Shown: positions 1 through 10,531 of the stretch, piece after piece
Layout: each line of letters opens with the position of its first letter
Numbering within the stretch: position 1 is the stretch's first letter
NCBI GenBank assembly: GCA_949840955.1
Contig: CATKXV010000005.1
Coordinates: 1-64,000 of the forward strand
Source of the DNA: an uncultured Anaeroplasmataceae bacterium
Lineage (GTDB): Bacteria; Bacillota_I; Bacilli_A; Acholeplasmatales; Anaeroplasmataceae
Length of the DNA: 64,000 nucleotides
Direction: 5' to 3'
Notes under the pieces: generated by a model
Databases searched by the model: none
The model's input: only the letters and a program-made list of their open reading frames with translations
Told to the model about the DNA's origin: nothing
Translations under genes and position numbers: made by a program

Positions 1-257
1 AAATTTAATGCTTTATTTTTTGCAGAGGTTGTCAGGTAGGATTTAATGTTATTTGTCAAATCTATTTTTTGGATTTGATTAAAAAAACTTAAAAACACAT
101 CATTTGTTAAATCTTCTATATCTTGAAGCCGATGCACATATTTGGATATGACAAAAAAAACTAGTTTACCATAGGTAACATAAATTTCATTAAATACCTT
201 ATGGATCTGTTCTTCATTTCCAGATTGTATTTTATGATATAGTCTTTTACCCCTCAT
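1..257 (-). CDS. RNA polymerase sigma factor, ECF/sigma-70 region 2 (partial, runs off left edge)
   Basis: Not in ORF track; reverse-strand translation from ATG at 257: MRGKRLYHKIQSGNEEQIHKVFNEIYVTYGKLVFFVISKYVHRLQDIEDLTNDVFLSFFNQIQKIDLTNNIKSYLTTSAKNKALN, a region-2-like pattern. Confidence 0.7.
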   Translation of the reverse strand, partial: MRGKRLYHKIQSGNEEQIHKVFNEIYVTYGKLVFFVISKYVHRLQDIEDLTNDVFLSFFNQIQKIDLTNNIKSYLTTSAKNKALN

Positions 258-520
258 ATAGCATCACCAAGCTCTCTTTTGTTTGAAAAATATATCTTTC
301 ACTATATATAACAAATTTTACCTCATTTTTATTTCAAAAAAAATATAAAATTATTTTTTCTTGAAAACTAACTTTAGAATTCCAGTAAACTAAGATTGTT
401 ATATTCTCTTTTTAGTAGACAATGTGTTGTATAATAAAAAAGCTGACAATGAACTATTTTTCATTACCAGCCCTATTATCTATATTAAAATTTGTTCATA
501 AAGAGGATCATTAAATTATG

Positions 521-970
521 CTATTTAAATGAGCCACCTATTGCTTTTCTAACATCTTTATTATTAGAAGATATAACATTTACTCCATCTATTCGATCTT
601 TCCATTCACTAGACTCATCACGCTCATCTACACTCCACCTATAATAGAATTTAGCTGCTTCCTCTGTTTCAAAAACAATAAAAAATACTGCTTCATATAC
701 ACTATTATAATCATCTTTAATATAAATTGTATATCTAACATAATAGGCTATATGAAGGTCTAGTCCCTCCGTATCATAGCCATCAAATTTCATTGTACTT
801 ATGATTGATTTTTCAATATTTGCGATCTCTTCTTCTGTTTTACATTCAGTTTGAATGGTATATCCCATATCTTCAACCTTTTGTTTACTAGACTCTAAAT
901 CAAAAGGTTCATGAGAACAAGAACATAAGAGCATAAAGCATACCATAACCATTCCAATAATTTTTTTCAT
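521..970 (-). CDS. Putative lipoprotein, unknown function
   Basis: Signal peptide with lipobox-like LLCSC near N-terminus. Confidence 0.6.
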   Translation of the reverse strand: MKKIIGMVMVCFMLLCSCSHEPFDLESSKQKVEDMGYTIQTECKTEEEIANIEKSIISTMKFDGYDTEGLDLHIAYYVRYTIYIKDDYNSVYEAVFFIVFETEEAAKFYYRWSVDERDESSEWKDRIDGVNVISSNNKDVRKAIGGSFK

Positions 971-1141
971 CCGTTTTACCTTCCTTTATAAGATTATATC
1001 AATCTTTTTCCAAGTATTCAAGTATAAAAAAGTTATATTATATGTTTAATAAAGCTAAAAAAGCACTCATTTTTGAATGCTTTTTTGATTTTTTATATTT
1101 ATGAAAGACTATAGAAATCCATATCTATACTACATTTTCGT

Positions 1142-2770
1142 CTAATCCCAAAGATATTCTTGCATATTATATTCTGATAGATTTTTCGAATTGATTTCTT
1201 TATAAATTTGTCCTTTTTTAAGTATAATAATTTTGTCATACATAGCTAAATTATTTGGATTTAAATCGTGTGTGATAGAAAGTATTGTTAAATCTTTATT
1301 CTTTAATAAATATTGATTGATGTCCTTCCTTGCTTCCTCATCAAGGCTGGCTAGCATCTCATCACATACTAAAACTTTGCACCCTTTGCATAAAGCTCTT
1401 AAAATGCATATCTTATTTTTTTCTCCACCAGAAATGTTACATCCAAATTCTCCTAATTCTTTTGCTTTGAGATAGCTTACATTTAGGTTCTCCATATAAA
1501 TATCTAGATTATTTGGGGAATAGCTTCCAAATAACGTTATATTTTCTACAGCTGATCCATTGAAAATATAAGCATTTTGATTTATCTCTGATACTATATT
1601 AGAAAGATCATATTCTTGAACCTCTATTCCATCAATTAATATTTTTCCAGTATAATCGTTATAGTGATTCATTATGATTTTTAAAAGCGTAGATTTCCCA
1701 CTACCTGTTGGTCCAATAATGGCATATTTTTTGCCTTTTTCTATGTATAAATAAGGTATTTCAAGTACAAACTCTCCTCTTGTAAATTGAATTCCCTTTA
1801 ATTCAATAGAGGAATTAAAATTAACTGCTTTTTTGATTGTGGATTTTGAAGTATTTAAAATCGTCTCCATTTTGCCTTTTATAGCTTTAGATGATTTAAT
1901 ATTTATCACCTGATAAATAAAATCTCTAATCGGAAGAACCATTAAATCTGTAAAAGAAATTAATATAACGAGTTCACTCACTTTTAAAAAATTATACTGA
2001 ATTAAAATCATTCCAACCACAAAAACAACTATATTCATAATATATAAGGAAAATCCTCCAAAAATTTGTATGAAAGAATTATATTTGCTATATTCAAATT
2101 TTTTATTTTCCTTTTCCTCATTTACCCTTTGATGCTCAGCAAGAAATTTTTCATATGTCATTGTATTATTTACAGAATACCCTGCCAATAAATCTTTTAA
2201 CTTTCCTATATATATTGAATTAGCAACGGATTGTTGCTTTCTTTTTAAAGATAACTTTCTTCCTGTAAGTTTAGGAATAAATAAGGAAATAGTTGCAGTA
2301 AGTAAAATAGCTATTGCCATAATCCAATTTAAAACAAATACAACTGTTGTATAAATGACAAAAGAAAGAATGGTGCTTATCATACTAATTATTGTGTCAA
2401 AATAGTCATCATAGAGAATTTGAATATCTTCAATTAACAAGTTGATATATTCTTCAGTATTTTTAGAATAGTATTCATTATAATTCTGCTTAAAAATTGA
2501 AACAAATATATCATTCTTTATGCAAATCATTAGTTTTCTATAATAACGACTATAATTAATTTTATTCATATATTCCAAGGTTAAAATCATAATGACATCA
2601 ATGATAAACGCTATAGCATAATATATTATTTTTTCGGTAGTCATTGTTTCTATATTTTCTATAAAATCTCCTATAATAATTGGAGAAATAGATAAAAAAA
2701 TACTTGATAAAAAAGTAATAATGATTAATATAAAAATTAAACCTTTCATTCTTTTTAGATAAGCTTTCAT
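1142..2770 (-). CDS. ABC transporter, fused permease and ATP-binding domains (exporter type)
   Basis: Six-TM N-terminus; Walker A GPTGSGKST, signature NISGGEKNK, Walker B VLVCDEM. Confidence 0.9.
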   Translation of the reverse strand: MKAYLKRMKGLIFILIIITFLSSIFLSISPIIIGDFIENIETMTTEKIIYYAIAFIIDVIMILTLEYMNKINYSRYYRKLMICIKNDIFVSIFKQNYNEYYSKNTEEYINLLIEDIQILYDDYFDTIISMISTILSFVIYTTVVFVLNWIMAIAILLTATISLFIPKLTGRKLSLKRKQQSVANSIYIGKLKDLLAGYSVNNTMTYEKFLAEHQRVNEEKENKKFEYSKYNSFIQIFGGFSLYIMNIVVFVVGMILIQYNFLKVSELVILISFTDLMVLPIRDFIYQVINIKSSKAIKGKMETILNTSKSTIKKAVNFNSSIELKGIQFTRGEFVLEIPYLYIEKGKKYAIIGPTGSGKSTLLKIIMNHYNDYTGKILIDGIEVQEYDLSNIVSEINQNAYIFNGSAVENITLFGSYSPNNLDIYMENLNVSYLKAKELGEFGCNISGGEKNKICILRALCKGCKVLVCDEMLASLDEEARKDINQYLLKNKDLTILSITHDLNPNNLAMYDKIIILKKGQIYKEINSKNLSEYNMQEYLWD

Positions 2771-2785
2771 TTTTCTCTCCCTTCT

Positions 2786-2992
2786 TCAATCTTGAATTAA
2801 TGGACAAATTGAACTTCTATTTTTATTTTTAAGTCGAAATCGTTCTATGCACTTTTCTAAATCATAGTTTATTTTATCTATTCGTTGCATAAGACAATCG
2901 TAGTTTCCTAAGGTAAAAATTCCGTTTATTGTATACATTAATGTTCCAGCTCCACACAAAGGAATAAAATGTAAATTTTTGGATTTTATTTT
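2786..2992 (-). pseudogene. 3' fragment of a SPASM-like radical SAM protein (5' end missing)
   Basis: Reverse-strand frame *KIKSKNLHFIPLCGAGTLMYTINGIFTLGNYDCLMQRIDKINYDLEKCIERFRLKNKNRSSICPLIQD*; CGAG...I.G....C pattern with downstream Cys; no upstream start. Confidence 0.5.
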
Positions 2993-3131
2993 TTATTATA
3001 TCAACTTTTAATTATTTCTTCTGTCGAATCTTGTCGCTAAATTTATATTTTTATAGAAAATAATCAGTTGTATAATATACCTATTATGCTATAATATAAA
3101 TCAAGTTGGAATTTATAGTAGGTGAATTTAT

Positions 3132-3650
3132 ATGATACTTGAAACGGAAAGATTATATTTACGAGAAATGAAACAGTCTGATTTTAACTCTTTATGCAAA
3201 ATCCTACAAGATGAAGATACTATGTATGCCTATGAGGGTGCATTCTCTGATGAGGAAGTGCAAGAATGGTTAGATAAACAAATTTACCGTTATCGAAAAT
3301 GGGGGTTTGGTCTATGGGCAATCGTTCTAAAAGAAACTCATGAGATGATAGGTCAATGTGGTCTTACTATGCAGGCATGGAAAGACAAGGAGGTACTTGA
3401 AATAGGTTATCTTTTAGAGCGGGTATATTGGCATAAGGGATATGCAATTGAAGCTGCAAGTGCATGCAAAAAATATGCGTTTGAAGTATTAAAAGCAAAT
3501 GAGGTATGTTCCATTATCAGAGATACAAATATCCCCTCTCAAAATGTGGCAATTAGAAATGGTATGGCCTTAAAGGACAGCTGGACAAAGCGATATAAAA
3601 ATGTAGATATGCCACATCACCGTTATGTAGCATATCGGGATACTGACTAA
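3132..3650 (+). CDS. GNAT family N-acetyltransferase (RimJ/RimL-like)
   Basis: METERLYLREM start, GYLLERVYWHKGYAIEAA acetyl-CoA region. Confidence 0.85.
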   Translation: MILETERLYLREMKQSDFNSLCKILQDEDTMYAYEGAFSDEEVQEWLDKQIYRYRKWGFGLWAIVLKETHEMIGQCGLTMQAWKDKEVLEIGYLLERVYWHKGYAIEAASACKKYAFEVLKANEVCSIIRDTNIPSQNVAIRNGMALKDSWTKRYKNVDMPHHRYVAYRDTD

Positions 3651-3690
3651 CCCCCTAACAACCTATATTTACGTGCTTAAAGATAAAGAA

Positions 3691-3735
3691 GACCTTGAGT
3701 ATGGAGCATTGTCCTGTACTCAAGGTCCTTTTTAT
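3691..3735. terminator. Intrinsic terminator between convergent genes
   Basis: GACCTTGAGTA / TACTCAAGGTC stem followed by T-rich tract. Confidence 0.8.
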
Positions 3736-3737
3736 TA

Positions 3738-4592
3738 TTATTCAATTCTTTTCATATAGCAAACATATGTATCAAAATACCGGTATCCAAGCTTCACCAA
3801 AGAAGCTGTAGTATCCTCCTCTGAAAAATAATAGAGATATTTTGCTTCTAGCTTTTTTCCTTCATTTAATGCTTTTATCATAAGCATTTCAAATGCATTT
3901 AAATTCAATTTATTTTCTTTAAAATCAATTCCAAAAATTTCCAATAGCATTTCATTTTTAACAAAATAAATAGTTGCAACAGGGAGAACATCTTCATAAA
4001 GAACATAGATGTACCAATGATCTATATCAGATAAGATATGCTCACAATCCCAATACATTTCCGCATCATAGGGCTGATGTAAGACTTTAAAATCATCAAA
4101 GGTATCTTTTGTAATTCTTTTTATTAAAGGAGATTCCTCTAAAATGCTGTATTCCTTAAAATCAAATAAACAAACTTGAGATTCTTCTATTTTATTAAAG
4201 TCATTTCGAGTTAAGTAACCCATAGCCTCTTGATTCAAAGTAGAACATCCAAAATAAAATTCATATCCTGTGAATTTCGTTTTTAGATATTTCATGAATT
4301 CTTCTAAAGCAATCTCCTGATGATTCACTACAGAAAAGGTTTCACATGCAAGATACTTATCTTCTGGTAGATAGTAAAAATTTATCCAGCCCTCTAGCTG
4401 ATTTTCATAATAAAATAAATAAATTTCATAGTTCCTTTTATATAAGGATTCATTAGCAATGCGAACGAAATCCTCCTTTGTTTTTATTCCATCAGCATAG
4501 GATGGATAACAGCTTTTTGATAAATCAAGGGAGATTTGATATGCAAAATCTATATAATGGTCAAACTCTTCTTTTTTTAATTGAACTAGCAT
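3738..4592 (-). CDS. GNAT-like acetyltransferase domain protein
   Basis: Overall length and alternating motifs resemble tandem GNAT proteins; weak. Confidence 0.45.
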   Translation of the reverse strand: MLVQLKKEEFDHYIDFAYQISLDLSKSCYPSYADGIKTKEDFVRIANESLYKRNYEIYLFYYENQLEGWINFYYLPEDKYLACETFSVVNHQEIALEEFMKYLKTKFTGYEFYFGCSTLNQEAMGYLTRNDFNKIEESQVCLFDFKEYSILEESPLIKRITKDTFDDFKVLHQPYDAEMYWDCEHILSDIDHWYIYVLYEDVLPVATIYFVKNEMLLEIFGIDFKENKLNLNAFEMLMIKALNEGKKLEAKYLYYFSEEDTTASLVKLGYRYFDTYVCYMKRIE

Positions 4593-4595
4593 ATA

Positions 4596-5156
4596 CTATC
4601 CTTTTTTGCATCGTTCGACCAATTTTTTATAAATATGCTCAACCATCCATTCTTCCTTTGGATATCGTAATGCATCCTCCAGTGTAAACCATTGAACCCC
4701 CTTATTTTCATCTGGTTTTATTTTGAGAGCTTCAGTTTCATCTGCCTCGATTAAATAGGTAATATTGAAATGTAAGTGGCTTGGCACATACATTCCTTTT
4801 TTCATATGTCCATTAACTGTTAAAATTTCTAAGCTAAAGATATCATCCCCTATAACCCTTGCATGACAAACTCCAGTTTCTTCTTGTAGCTCCCGAAGAG
4901 CCACAGCACGTAAGTCCTCTTCTCCATCTGCATGTCCTCCAACCCATGCCCAGGAGTCATAGATGTTATGATAGATCATAAGAACCTTCGTCCTTTCTTT
5001 GTTTACTGTCCATGCTGAGGCTGTAAAATGGGCAATTTGATTGGAACGTTCCAAACAATCAGAGTTATCTTTAATAAAATCAAGCATAATTCTTTTGTCC
5101 AGTTCCTCCTGGAAATGACTTGTCTTATATTTTAAAATTTCTTGATATAAATTCAT
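4596..5156 (-). CDS. NUDIX hydrolase
   Basis: Nudix box GGHADGEEDLRAVALRELQEETGV. Confidence 0.9.
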   Translation of the reverse strand: MNLYQEILKYKTSHFQEELDKRIMLDFIKDNSDCLERSNQIAHFTASAWTVNKERTKVLMIYHNIYDSWAWVGGHADGEEDLRAVALRELQEETGVCHARVIGDDIFSLEILTVNGHMKKGMYVPSHLHFNITYLIEADETEALKIKPDENKGVQWFTLEDALRYPKEEWMVEHIYKKLVERCKKG

Positions 5157-5174
5157 ATAGATCCTCTATTCTTT

Positions 5175-6608
5175 TTAATGTAAAAATGTTTTGATTAATG
5201 CTTTATTCCTTTTTTTATAAGGCTGGTATCGCATAGGCAAATCTATCCTTGTAGACTTTTTTAATATGCTTTTATAGTGACTAAAGGTTTCAAAGCCAAC
5301 CTTCCCATGATAGGATCCAATTCCACTTGCGCCAAAGCCACCAAAAGGCATATAAGGAGTAGCAAGATGAATGACAACATCATTAATGCAGCCTCCACCA
5401 AAACCAACTTCTGTTGTTATTTTTTGAATTCTATTTTTATTAGAAGAAAATATGTATAAGGCCAGTGGAGCATCCTTTTCTTTAATATACTGTATCATTT
5501 CAGCTTCGCTTTGATAGGTAAGAATGGGAAGGATGGGTCCAAAAATTTCTTCCTGCATCACTGCGTCTGTATATTCTACTCGATCTAATATCGTTGGTTC
5601 AATTTTTAAGGTAGCCTCTTCTGTTGCACCTCCATATACAATCTTTTTGGAATCCAAAAGCTGGAGCAATCGATGAAAATGCTTTTCATTTATAATTTTT
5701 CCATAAGAAGGGTTAGTAAGAGGGTGGCTACCAAACTGAATTTGAATTTGTCTAATGAGTTCCTTAAGCAATTCATCATGGATTTTTTCAGAACAAAATA
5801 TATAGTCTGGAGCAACACAGGTCTGGCCAAGATTTAAGAACTTCCCCCATACAATACGTTTAGCAGCCAGCTTTATATTTGCTGTTTCATCCACAATGCA
5901 GGGGCTCTTCCCTCCAAGCTCTAGAGTTACAGGAGTTAGACAATGAGCTGCATGCTCATATACAATTTTCCCCACCCTTTTACTTCCGGTAAAGAATATA
6001 TAATCAAATTGGTACTTTAGGAGCTCAGAATTCATTTGAAAGCCCCCAAAAAGAACTGTTACATATTCTTTAGGAAATACATGCTCAATAATATTTTTTA
6101 TAGCTTGATTACTATGAGGAGAATATTCGCTAAGCTTGAGTATTACTGTGTTTCCAGCTGCGATTGCATCAATTAATGGCTCTAACGAGAGGAGAACTGG
6201 ATAATTCCATGGATTCATAATTAAAACCGTTCCATATGGAGATGGAAGTCTATAGCTTTTAGAAACCATATGAGCTAAGGGTGTGGAAACCTTTTTCCGC
6301 TTAGCAAGCCGTTTGATATGCTTAAGCATATAGGATAGCTCACTTAGAGTTAATCCTGTTTCACACATATAGCTTTCTGTTTCACTTTTCCCTAAATCCA
6401 ATCTTAAGCCCTCATGAAGAGCATAGAGATTATTCTTAATTTCCTGGTATAATTCCTTAAGCTTTTGTTTTCTTTTTTTTACACTTAGGGTAGCACCCGT
6501 ATGAAAATAGTCCTTTTGAGCCTGGATTACTTCTGCTAAATTCAGTTCCATAAGCATTCTCCTTTTTCCTTTAGAAAAGATTATATCCTCTCTTTTATCG
6601 AAAGTCAA
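5175..6608 (-). CDS. Aldehyde dehydrogenase family protein
   Basis: LELGGKSPCIV, GQTCVAPDY catalytic Cys, FGGFGASGIGSYHGKVGFETFSHYKS. Confidence 0.93.
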   Translation of the reverse strand: MTFDKREDIIFSKGKRRMLMELNLAEVIQAQKDYFHTGATLSVKKRKQKLKELYQEIKNNLYALHEGLRLDLGKSETESYMCETGLTLSELSYMLKHIKRLAKRKKVSTPLAHMVSKSYRLPSPYGTVLIMNPWNYPVLLSLEPLIDAIAAGNTVILKLSEYSPHSNQAIKNIIEHVFPKEYVTVLFGGFQMNSELLKYQFDYIFFTGSKRVGKIVYEHAAHCLTPVTLELGGKSPCIVDETANIKLAAKRIVWGKFLNLGQTCVAPDYIFCSEKIHDELLKELIRQIQIQFGSHPLTNPSYGKIINEKHFHRLLQLLDSKKIVYGGATEEATLKIEPTILDRVEYTDAVMQEEIFGPILPILTYQSEAEMIQYIKEKDAPLALYIFSSNKNRIQKITTEVGFGGGCINDVVIHLATPYMPFGGFGASGIGSYHGKVGFETFSHYKSILKKSTRIDLPMRYQPYKKRNKALIKTFLH

Positions 6609-6671
6609 ATTATTGAAGAATAAAAATAAGCATATTCCTCTAATCTTCCTTATATATTTAATTGTGATATT

Positions 6672-7487
6672 ATGACAATACTTCTCCTTTTTATCCTTTA
6701 TCTTCTTATTACTAAACCCTCCATCGTTTCAAAGGAGGTCATGGATGCCTCAATCATGTGGTTTACTGTCCTACTTCCTATTATGTATCCTAGCTTTGTA
6801 GTAATCGATTTTATAGAGCATATGCCTTTAATCAATAAAATCAGCAGGCTTCTCTATAAGCCCTTCCATTATATTTTTCATATTCATAATCCCAAAAGTG
6901 CTTTTTTAATTCTTTTCAGCCTACTCTGTGGTTCCCCAGCCTCTACAAAGATTTTTAAAGCAAGCTATGAAAGACAGGAAATTTCCAAAAGAGAATATCA
7001 AAACCTAATTTGTGCCTTCTCAACATTATCTATGCCCTATACCCTATTGCTATGCCAAAAATTTTCTATAGGAATCCCTCTATATTATGGAGGCTTCCTA
7101 TTGCTTGCTTCTATTTGGATGCATGTATTTAACAAAAAAGAAAAGGCTCTTCCCGCTAGAGACCCTGAGCCCCTATCCTATCTTCATTTTTTATTTTCTT
7201 CCATACAAAAAAACATTCAAATTGTCTTACAAATCTTAGGAATTTTAATCATTTTTCGAGTGCTAATCAAAGTAATATTCCAAAACGAACCCGTATTTTA
7301 TCCTTTTTTAGAAATACTTGGAGGCCTCTCCCATACCAATAATTCATTAATTGCTTGTATGGCTATGGGCTTCTTAGGAATTTCTGAGCATTTACAAATT
7401 TTATCTATTGCCGAAGACCTTCCCTATTCCAAATTATTTCTTAGTAGACTGTTGTTTATGAGTTTGGGAGTTCTTTCGTTTCTTTAA
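6672..7487 (+). CDS. YlbJ-like / nucleoside-recognition-domain integral membrane protein
   Basis: Hydrophobic, LLCGSPASTKI motif as in sporulation protein YlbJ. Confidence 0.6.
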   Translation: MTILLLFILYLLITKPSIVSKEVMDASIMWFTVLLPIMYPSFVVIDFIEHMPLINKISRLLYKPFHYIFHIHNPKSAFLILFSLLCGSPASTKIFKASYERQEISKREYQNLICAFSTLSMPYTLLLCQKFSIGIPLYYGGFLLLASIWMHVFNKKEKALPARDPEPLSYLHFLFSSIQKNIQIVLQILGILIIFRVLIKVIFQNEPVFYPFLEILGGLSHTNNSLIACMAMGFLGISEHLQILSIAEDLPYSKLFLSRLLFMSLGVLSFL

Positions 7488-7745
7488 AAGGATATAATTT
7501 ACAACAAGATAAAGGATAGCAAAAACCAAAAGAAGGATAACAGGAATCATATCCCATGTCTTAGGAATAAAAAAACCAGAAATTCCTGTAATGATAAATC
7601 CGAAAGAACAAAGGATATCGATAACATATAGATATACGTTTCCCTTTTTCCCAACAAGGAATAAAATTGAATTCAGCAAAGCTAAAATTCCTATTATAAT
7701 ACCTAATATATTATAAACCATAAAATCACCATCCTTTTTTATCAT
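7434..7745 (-). CDS. Small membrane protein
   Basis: Three or more hydrophobic segments; converges with the upstream gene, 54-nt tail overlap. Confidence 0.6.
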   Translation of the reverse strand: MIKKDGDFMVYNILGIIIGILALLNSILFLVGKKGNVYLYVIDILCSFGFIITGISGFFIPKTWDMIPVILLLVFAILYLVVNYILLKKRKNSQTHKQQSTKK

Positions 7746-7923
7746 ACATCATATTCCTATAAAAAACAAGATTTCCCTTAAAACAGATCGATTTTCAGAT
7801 CTATCGATACTCAAATTTTTTCAGATGGTATTTTAAGGTTTCAATAGAAAAATAGTTACATTTTAAAAGATTTATGATATAATGATTTTGTAAAATATTA
7901 ATTTTGAAAGGATTAATGAATTT

Positions 7924-8496
7924 ATGAAAGAATTTATAATTGAAACAAGTGCTAGACATGTACATGTAACAAAAGAAACTCTAGAGGTGCTTTTTGGGAA
8001 GGGTGCTGTTCTAGAGGTTAAAAAAATGCTATCTCAGCCAGGACAATTTGCATCCAATCAAAAGGTAAAGGTTGTAGGTCCAAAGGGTGAATTAAATTGT
8101 TCTATCTTAGGACCTGAAAGAAAAGAGAATCAAGTAGAGGTTTCTCTATCAGATGCTAGAACTTTAGGTGTAAGTGCTCCAATTCGTGAATCTGGTGATG
8201 TAGCTGGTTCTGCTGGATGTAAGCTAGTTGGACCTGCTGGAGAGGTTGAGCTTACAGAGGGTGTTATTGTAGCAAAGCGTCATGTGCATATGACTCCTAC
8301 AGATGCTGAAGAATTTGGTGTAAAAAATGGTCAAATTGTTGATGTAAGAGTAACAAGTAAAACGGGTAGATCTCTTGTTTTTGGAGATACTGTCATTCGT
8401 GTTTCTCCTTCTTATGCTCTTGCAATGCATGTGGATACAGATGAATCTAATGCTGGGGCTTTAGCTGGTCAAGTATTTGGTACAATCGTAAAGTAA
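7924..8496 (+). CDS. pduL: Phosphate propanoyltransferase (PduL family phosphotransacylase)
   Basis: Duplicated SARHVHVTKE and AKRHVHMTPTDAEEFGVKNG motifs. Confidence 0.88.
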   Translation: MKEFIIETSARHVHVTKETLEVLFGKGAVLEVKKMLSQPGQFASNQKVKVVGPKGELNCSILGPERKENQVEVSLSDARTLGVSAPIRESGDVAGSAGCKLVGPAGEVELTEGVIVAKRHVHMTPTDAEEFGVKNGQIVDVRVTSKTGRSLVFGDTVIRVSPSYALAMHVDTDESNAGALAGQVFGTIVK

Positions 8497-8502
8497 AATA
8501 AA

Positions 8503-8533
8503 AAAAGTGGCTACAAAGGTAGCCATTTTTTAT
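8503..8533. terminator. Bidirectional intrinsic terminator
   Basis: AAAAAGTGGCTAC-aaag-GTAGCCATTTTTT. Confidence 0.8.
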
Positions 8534-8537
8534 TTGT

Positions 8538-9203
8538 TTAATAAAGCGCAAGCTTATTTTCTTGAACTTGAACTTCCTCTAATAATTCTTTAAAATCCAA
8601 ATCAAAATCAGAAGGATTAAATCTAGGTCTTTGGTTAGAAGCCAAGGTATTTACATCAATGCTAACAAGTAAAACCTTCATCTTTTCCTGAGTTTTGTTG
8701 TTTTTTGCCTCTCCCATATCAATATTTATTACAGAGTTAATTGGCTCAAATAAGGTTTTTGGGCAATTAATTTTAAAGTTCAATTCGTTACATGTACCAA
8801 AGGCTGACTGAAAGCCCATTTTTTGTGTGAATTCATGAATAGCCTCATCATTATTATTTTTTATAAAGGACTGACTCACTATAGCAATTCTGTGGCCAAG
8901 AATATCATAAAAAATCTCTGAAAATAAGTTAAAAAAATTCTTAGCAGCAGCGAAGCTGTCATCCACACTATCAGGTCTTGTATAAGCATAGGTAAAATCA
9001 ATCCGAACAGGGGTGAATCTTACACTTACATTGTGCTTTGTAAATAAAAGACTTTTCACATCTCTTCCATCAGGAAGTGTGTCTATCTTAGATTGTATTT
9101 CATATTCAAGCATTAAATTTTTAATTCTTTGCTCATTGTTAATCAAAAAATCAGCTAAATTTCCTATATAGCTATAGGTTTTACGCATTTTCAAGCATTC
9201 CAT
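8538..9203 (-). CDS. Hypothetical protein
   Basis: Long ORF abutting pmbA-like gene. Confidence 0.6.
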   Translation of the reverse strand: MECLKMRKTYSYIGNLADFLINNEQRIKNLMLEYEIQSKIDTLPDGRDVKSLLFTKHNVSVRFTPVRIDFTYAYTRPDSVDDSFAAAKNFFNLFSEIFYDILGHRIAIVSQSFIKNNNDEAIHEFTQKMGFQSAFGTCNELNFKINCPKTLFEPINSVINIDMGEAKNNKTQEKMKVLLVSIDVNTLASNQRPRFNPSDFDLDFKELLEEVQVQENKLALY

Positions 9204-9205
9204 AA

Positions 9206-10531
9206 TTATTTTCCTGAGATGGCCATAGACTGAACCATTAGACTAGGCGCACCTACTCCTCTCTTAAATTCAAAATCATTTCCAACAAAACGAACATTGT
9301 TTAGAAGCTCCTGCAAGGTTCCAGATAAGATAATCAACGTAACCGGCGTTGTCTTTTTTCCGTTTTCAATTAAAAATCCACTGGATTGAAGATTAAAGGA
9401 TCCACTGATTGGATTTAATCCTGCATGAAGTCCCGTTACACTTGTTATATATACCCCTTGATGTACCTTTTCAAACATATCCTCTAATGAAGTATCTCCT
9501 GCCTTTAAATAAAGATTAGAAGGAGAAATTCCAACACTGCTATCCACATCATTTTTAAAACCATTTCCTGTAGATGGAACATGCATCATAGCGGCAGTTT
9601 TTAAATTATGTAAATAGGTTTTTAGCACACCCTTTTCTACAACTGACTTCGTATGAGTTGCAACACCCTCATCATCAAAGCTATATTGACTAGGAGCCTC
9701 TAAGGATAATGGATCATCCACAAGTGTTATATTTTCTCCAAATACCTGTTCCCCAAGCTTATCCTTTAAAAAGGACATATTTTTTAATACAGCGTTGGCT
9801 GAAAAAATATTAGAAAATCCACCAAGTAGGCTGCTAACAACCTTTTTGTCTAATACCACTGGATAAGCCCCTGAAGGAATACTTTCCGCTCCAAATGTGG
9901 ATGTAGCTTCTTCTACAGCCTCAGAAGCTAAGGCATCTACATTTGCATCCTTAATGTTGTTTAAGCGAATATAATCATAGCCTGTTTTTGTTTCCTGATC
10001 CTTAATACATACAGCCTCAGCAACCAAAAAGGCATATCTAGAATGTCTTTGAACATTTAATCCATTTGAATTTACAATATGGATTGTCGTTTCGGATTCA
10101 GAATAGGAGACATCTGTCATTTGAACATAAGGACTTTTTTCTCTCATTAAGGTATCTAGCTTGCTACATAAGGCAACCTTATCCTCTAACGTATACTGAT
10201 CAAAATCATGGGTAACCTCCTTAAGCTCAGGATAAGAGGAATCCCCTGCATAGATAAAGAAAGGATCCTTTTGGTTTTTAATTGAACCATTGTCCTTGAT
10301 TCTTTCTATAATGGAAGGTATCATGTCATCGGAACAATTCTCCTCATATACCATAACAATTTGATTCTTATATACTCCACGAATTGCACTTACATGTGTA
10401 GCAGAGGAGGTATTATTTTCTACAACACCATTGAACATTGTGATTTCAATGCCATTAGAAACAGCCTCATAAACCTCAATCTCTGTAATTCCTTCCTTTA
10501 GTGCTGCTTTCTTTAGTTTTTCAAAATTCAT
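9206..10531 (-). CDS. pmbA: TldD/PmbA family protein (TldE/PmbA subunit)
   Basis: TldD/PmbA-type architecture, paired with tldD directly upstream. Confidence 0.88.
   Translation of the reverse strand: MNFEKLKKAALKEGITEIEVYEAVSNGIEITMFNGVVENNTSSATHVSAIRGVYKNQIVMVYEENCSDDMIPSIIERIKDNGSIKNQKDPFFIYAGDSSYPELKEVTHDFDQYTLEDKVALCSKLDTLMREKSPYVQMTDVSYSESETTIHIVNSNGLNVQRHSRYAFLVAEAVCIKDQETKTGYDYIRLNNIKDANVDALASEAVEEATSTFGAESIPSGAYPVVLDKKVVSSLLGGFSNIFSANAVLKNMSFLKDKLGEQVFGENITLVDDPLSLEAPSQYSFDDEGVATHTKSVVEKGVLKTYLHNLKTAAMMHVPSTGNGFKNDVDSSVGISPSNLYLKAGDTSLEDMFEKVHQGVYITSVTGLHAGLNPISGSFNLQSSGFLIENGKKTTPVTLIILSGTLQELLNNVRFVGNDFEFKRGVGAPSLMVQSMAISGK

Noticed and set aside
2598-2807. ORF 2598-2807 on minus strand
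   Set aside because: Out-of-frame overlap with ABC transporter start; composition (Tyr/Phe/Asn-rich) typical of shadow ORF.
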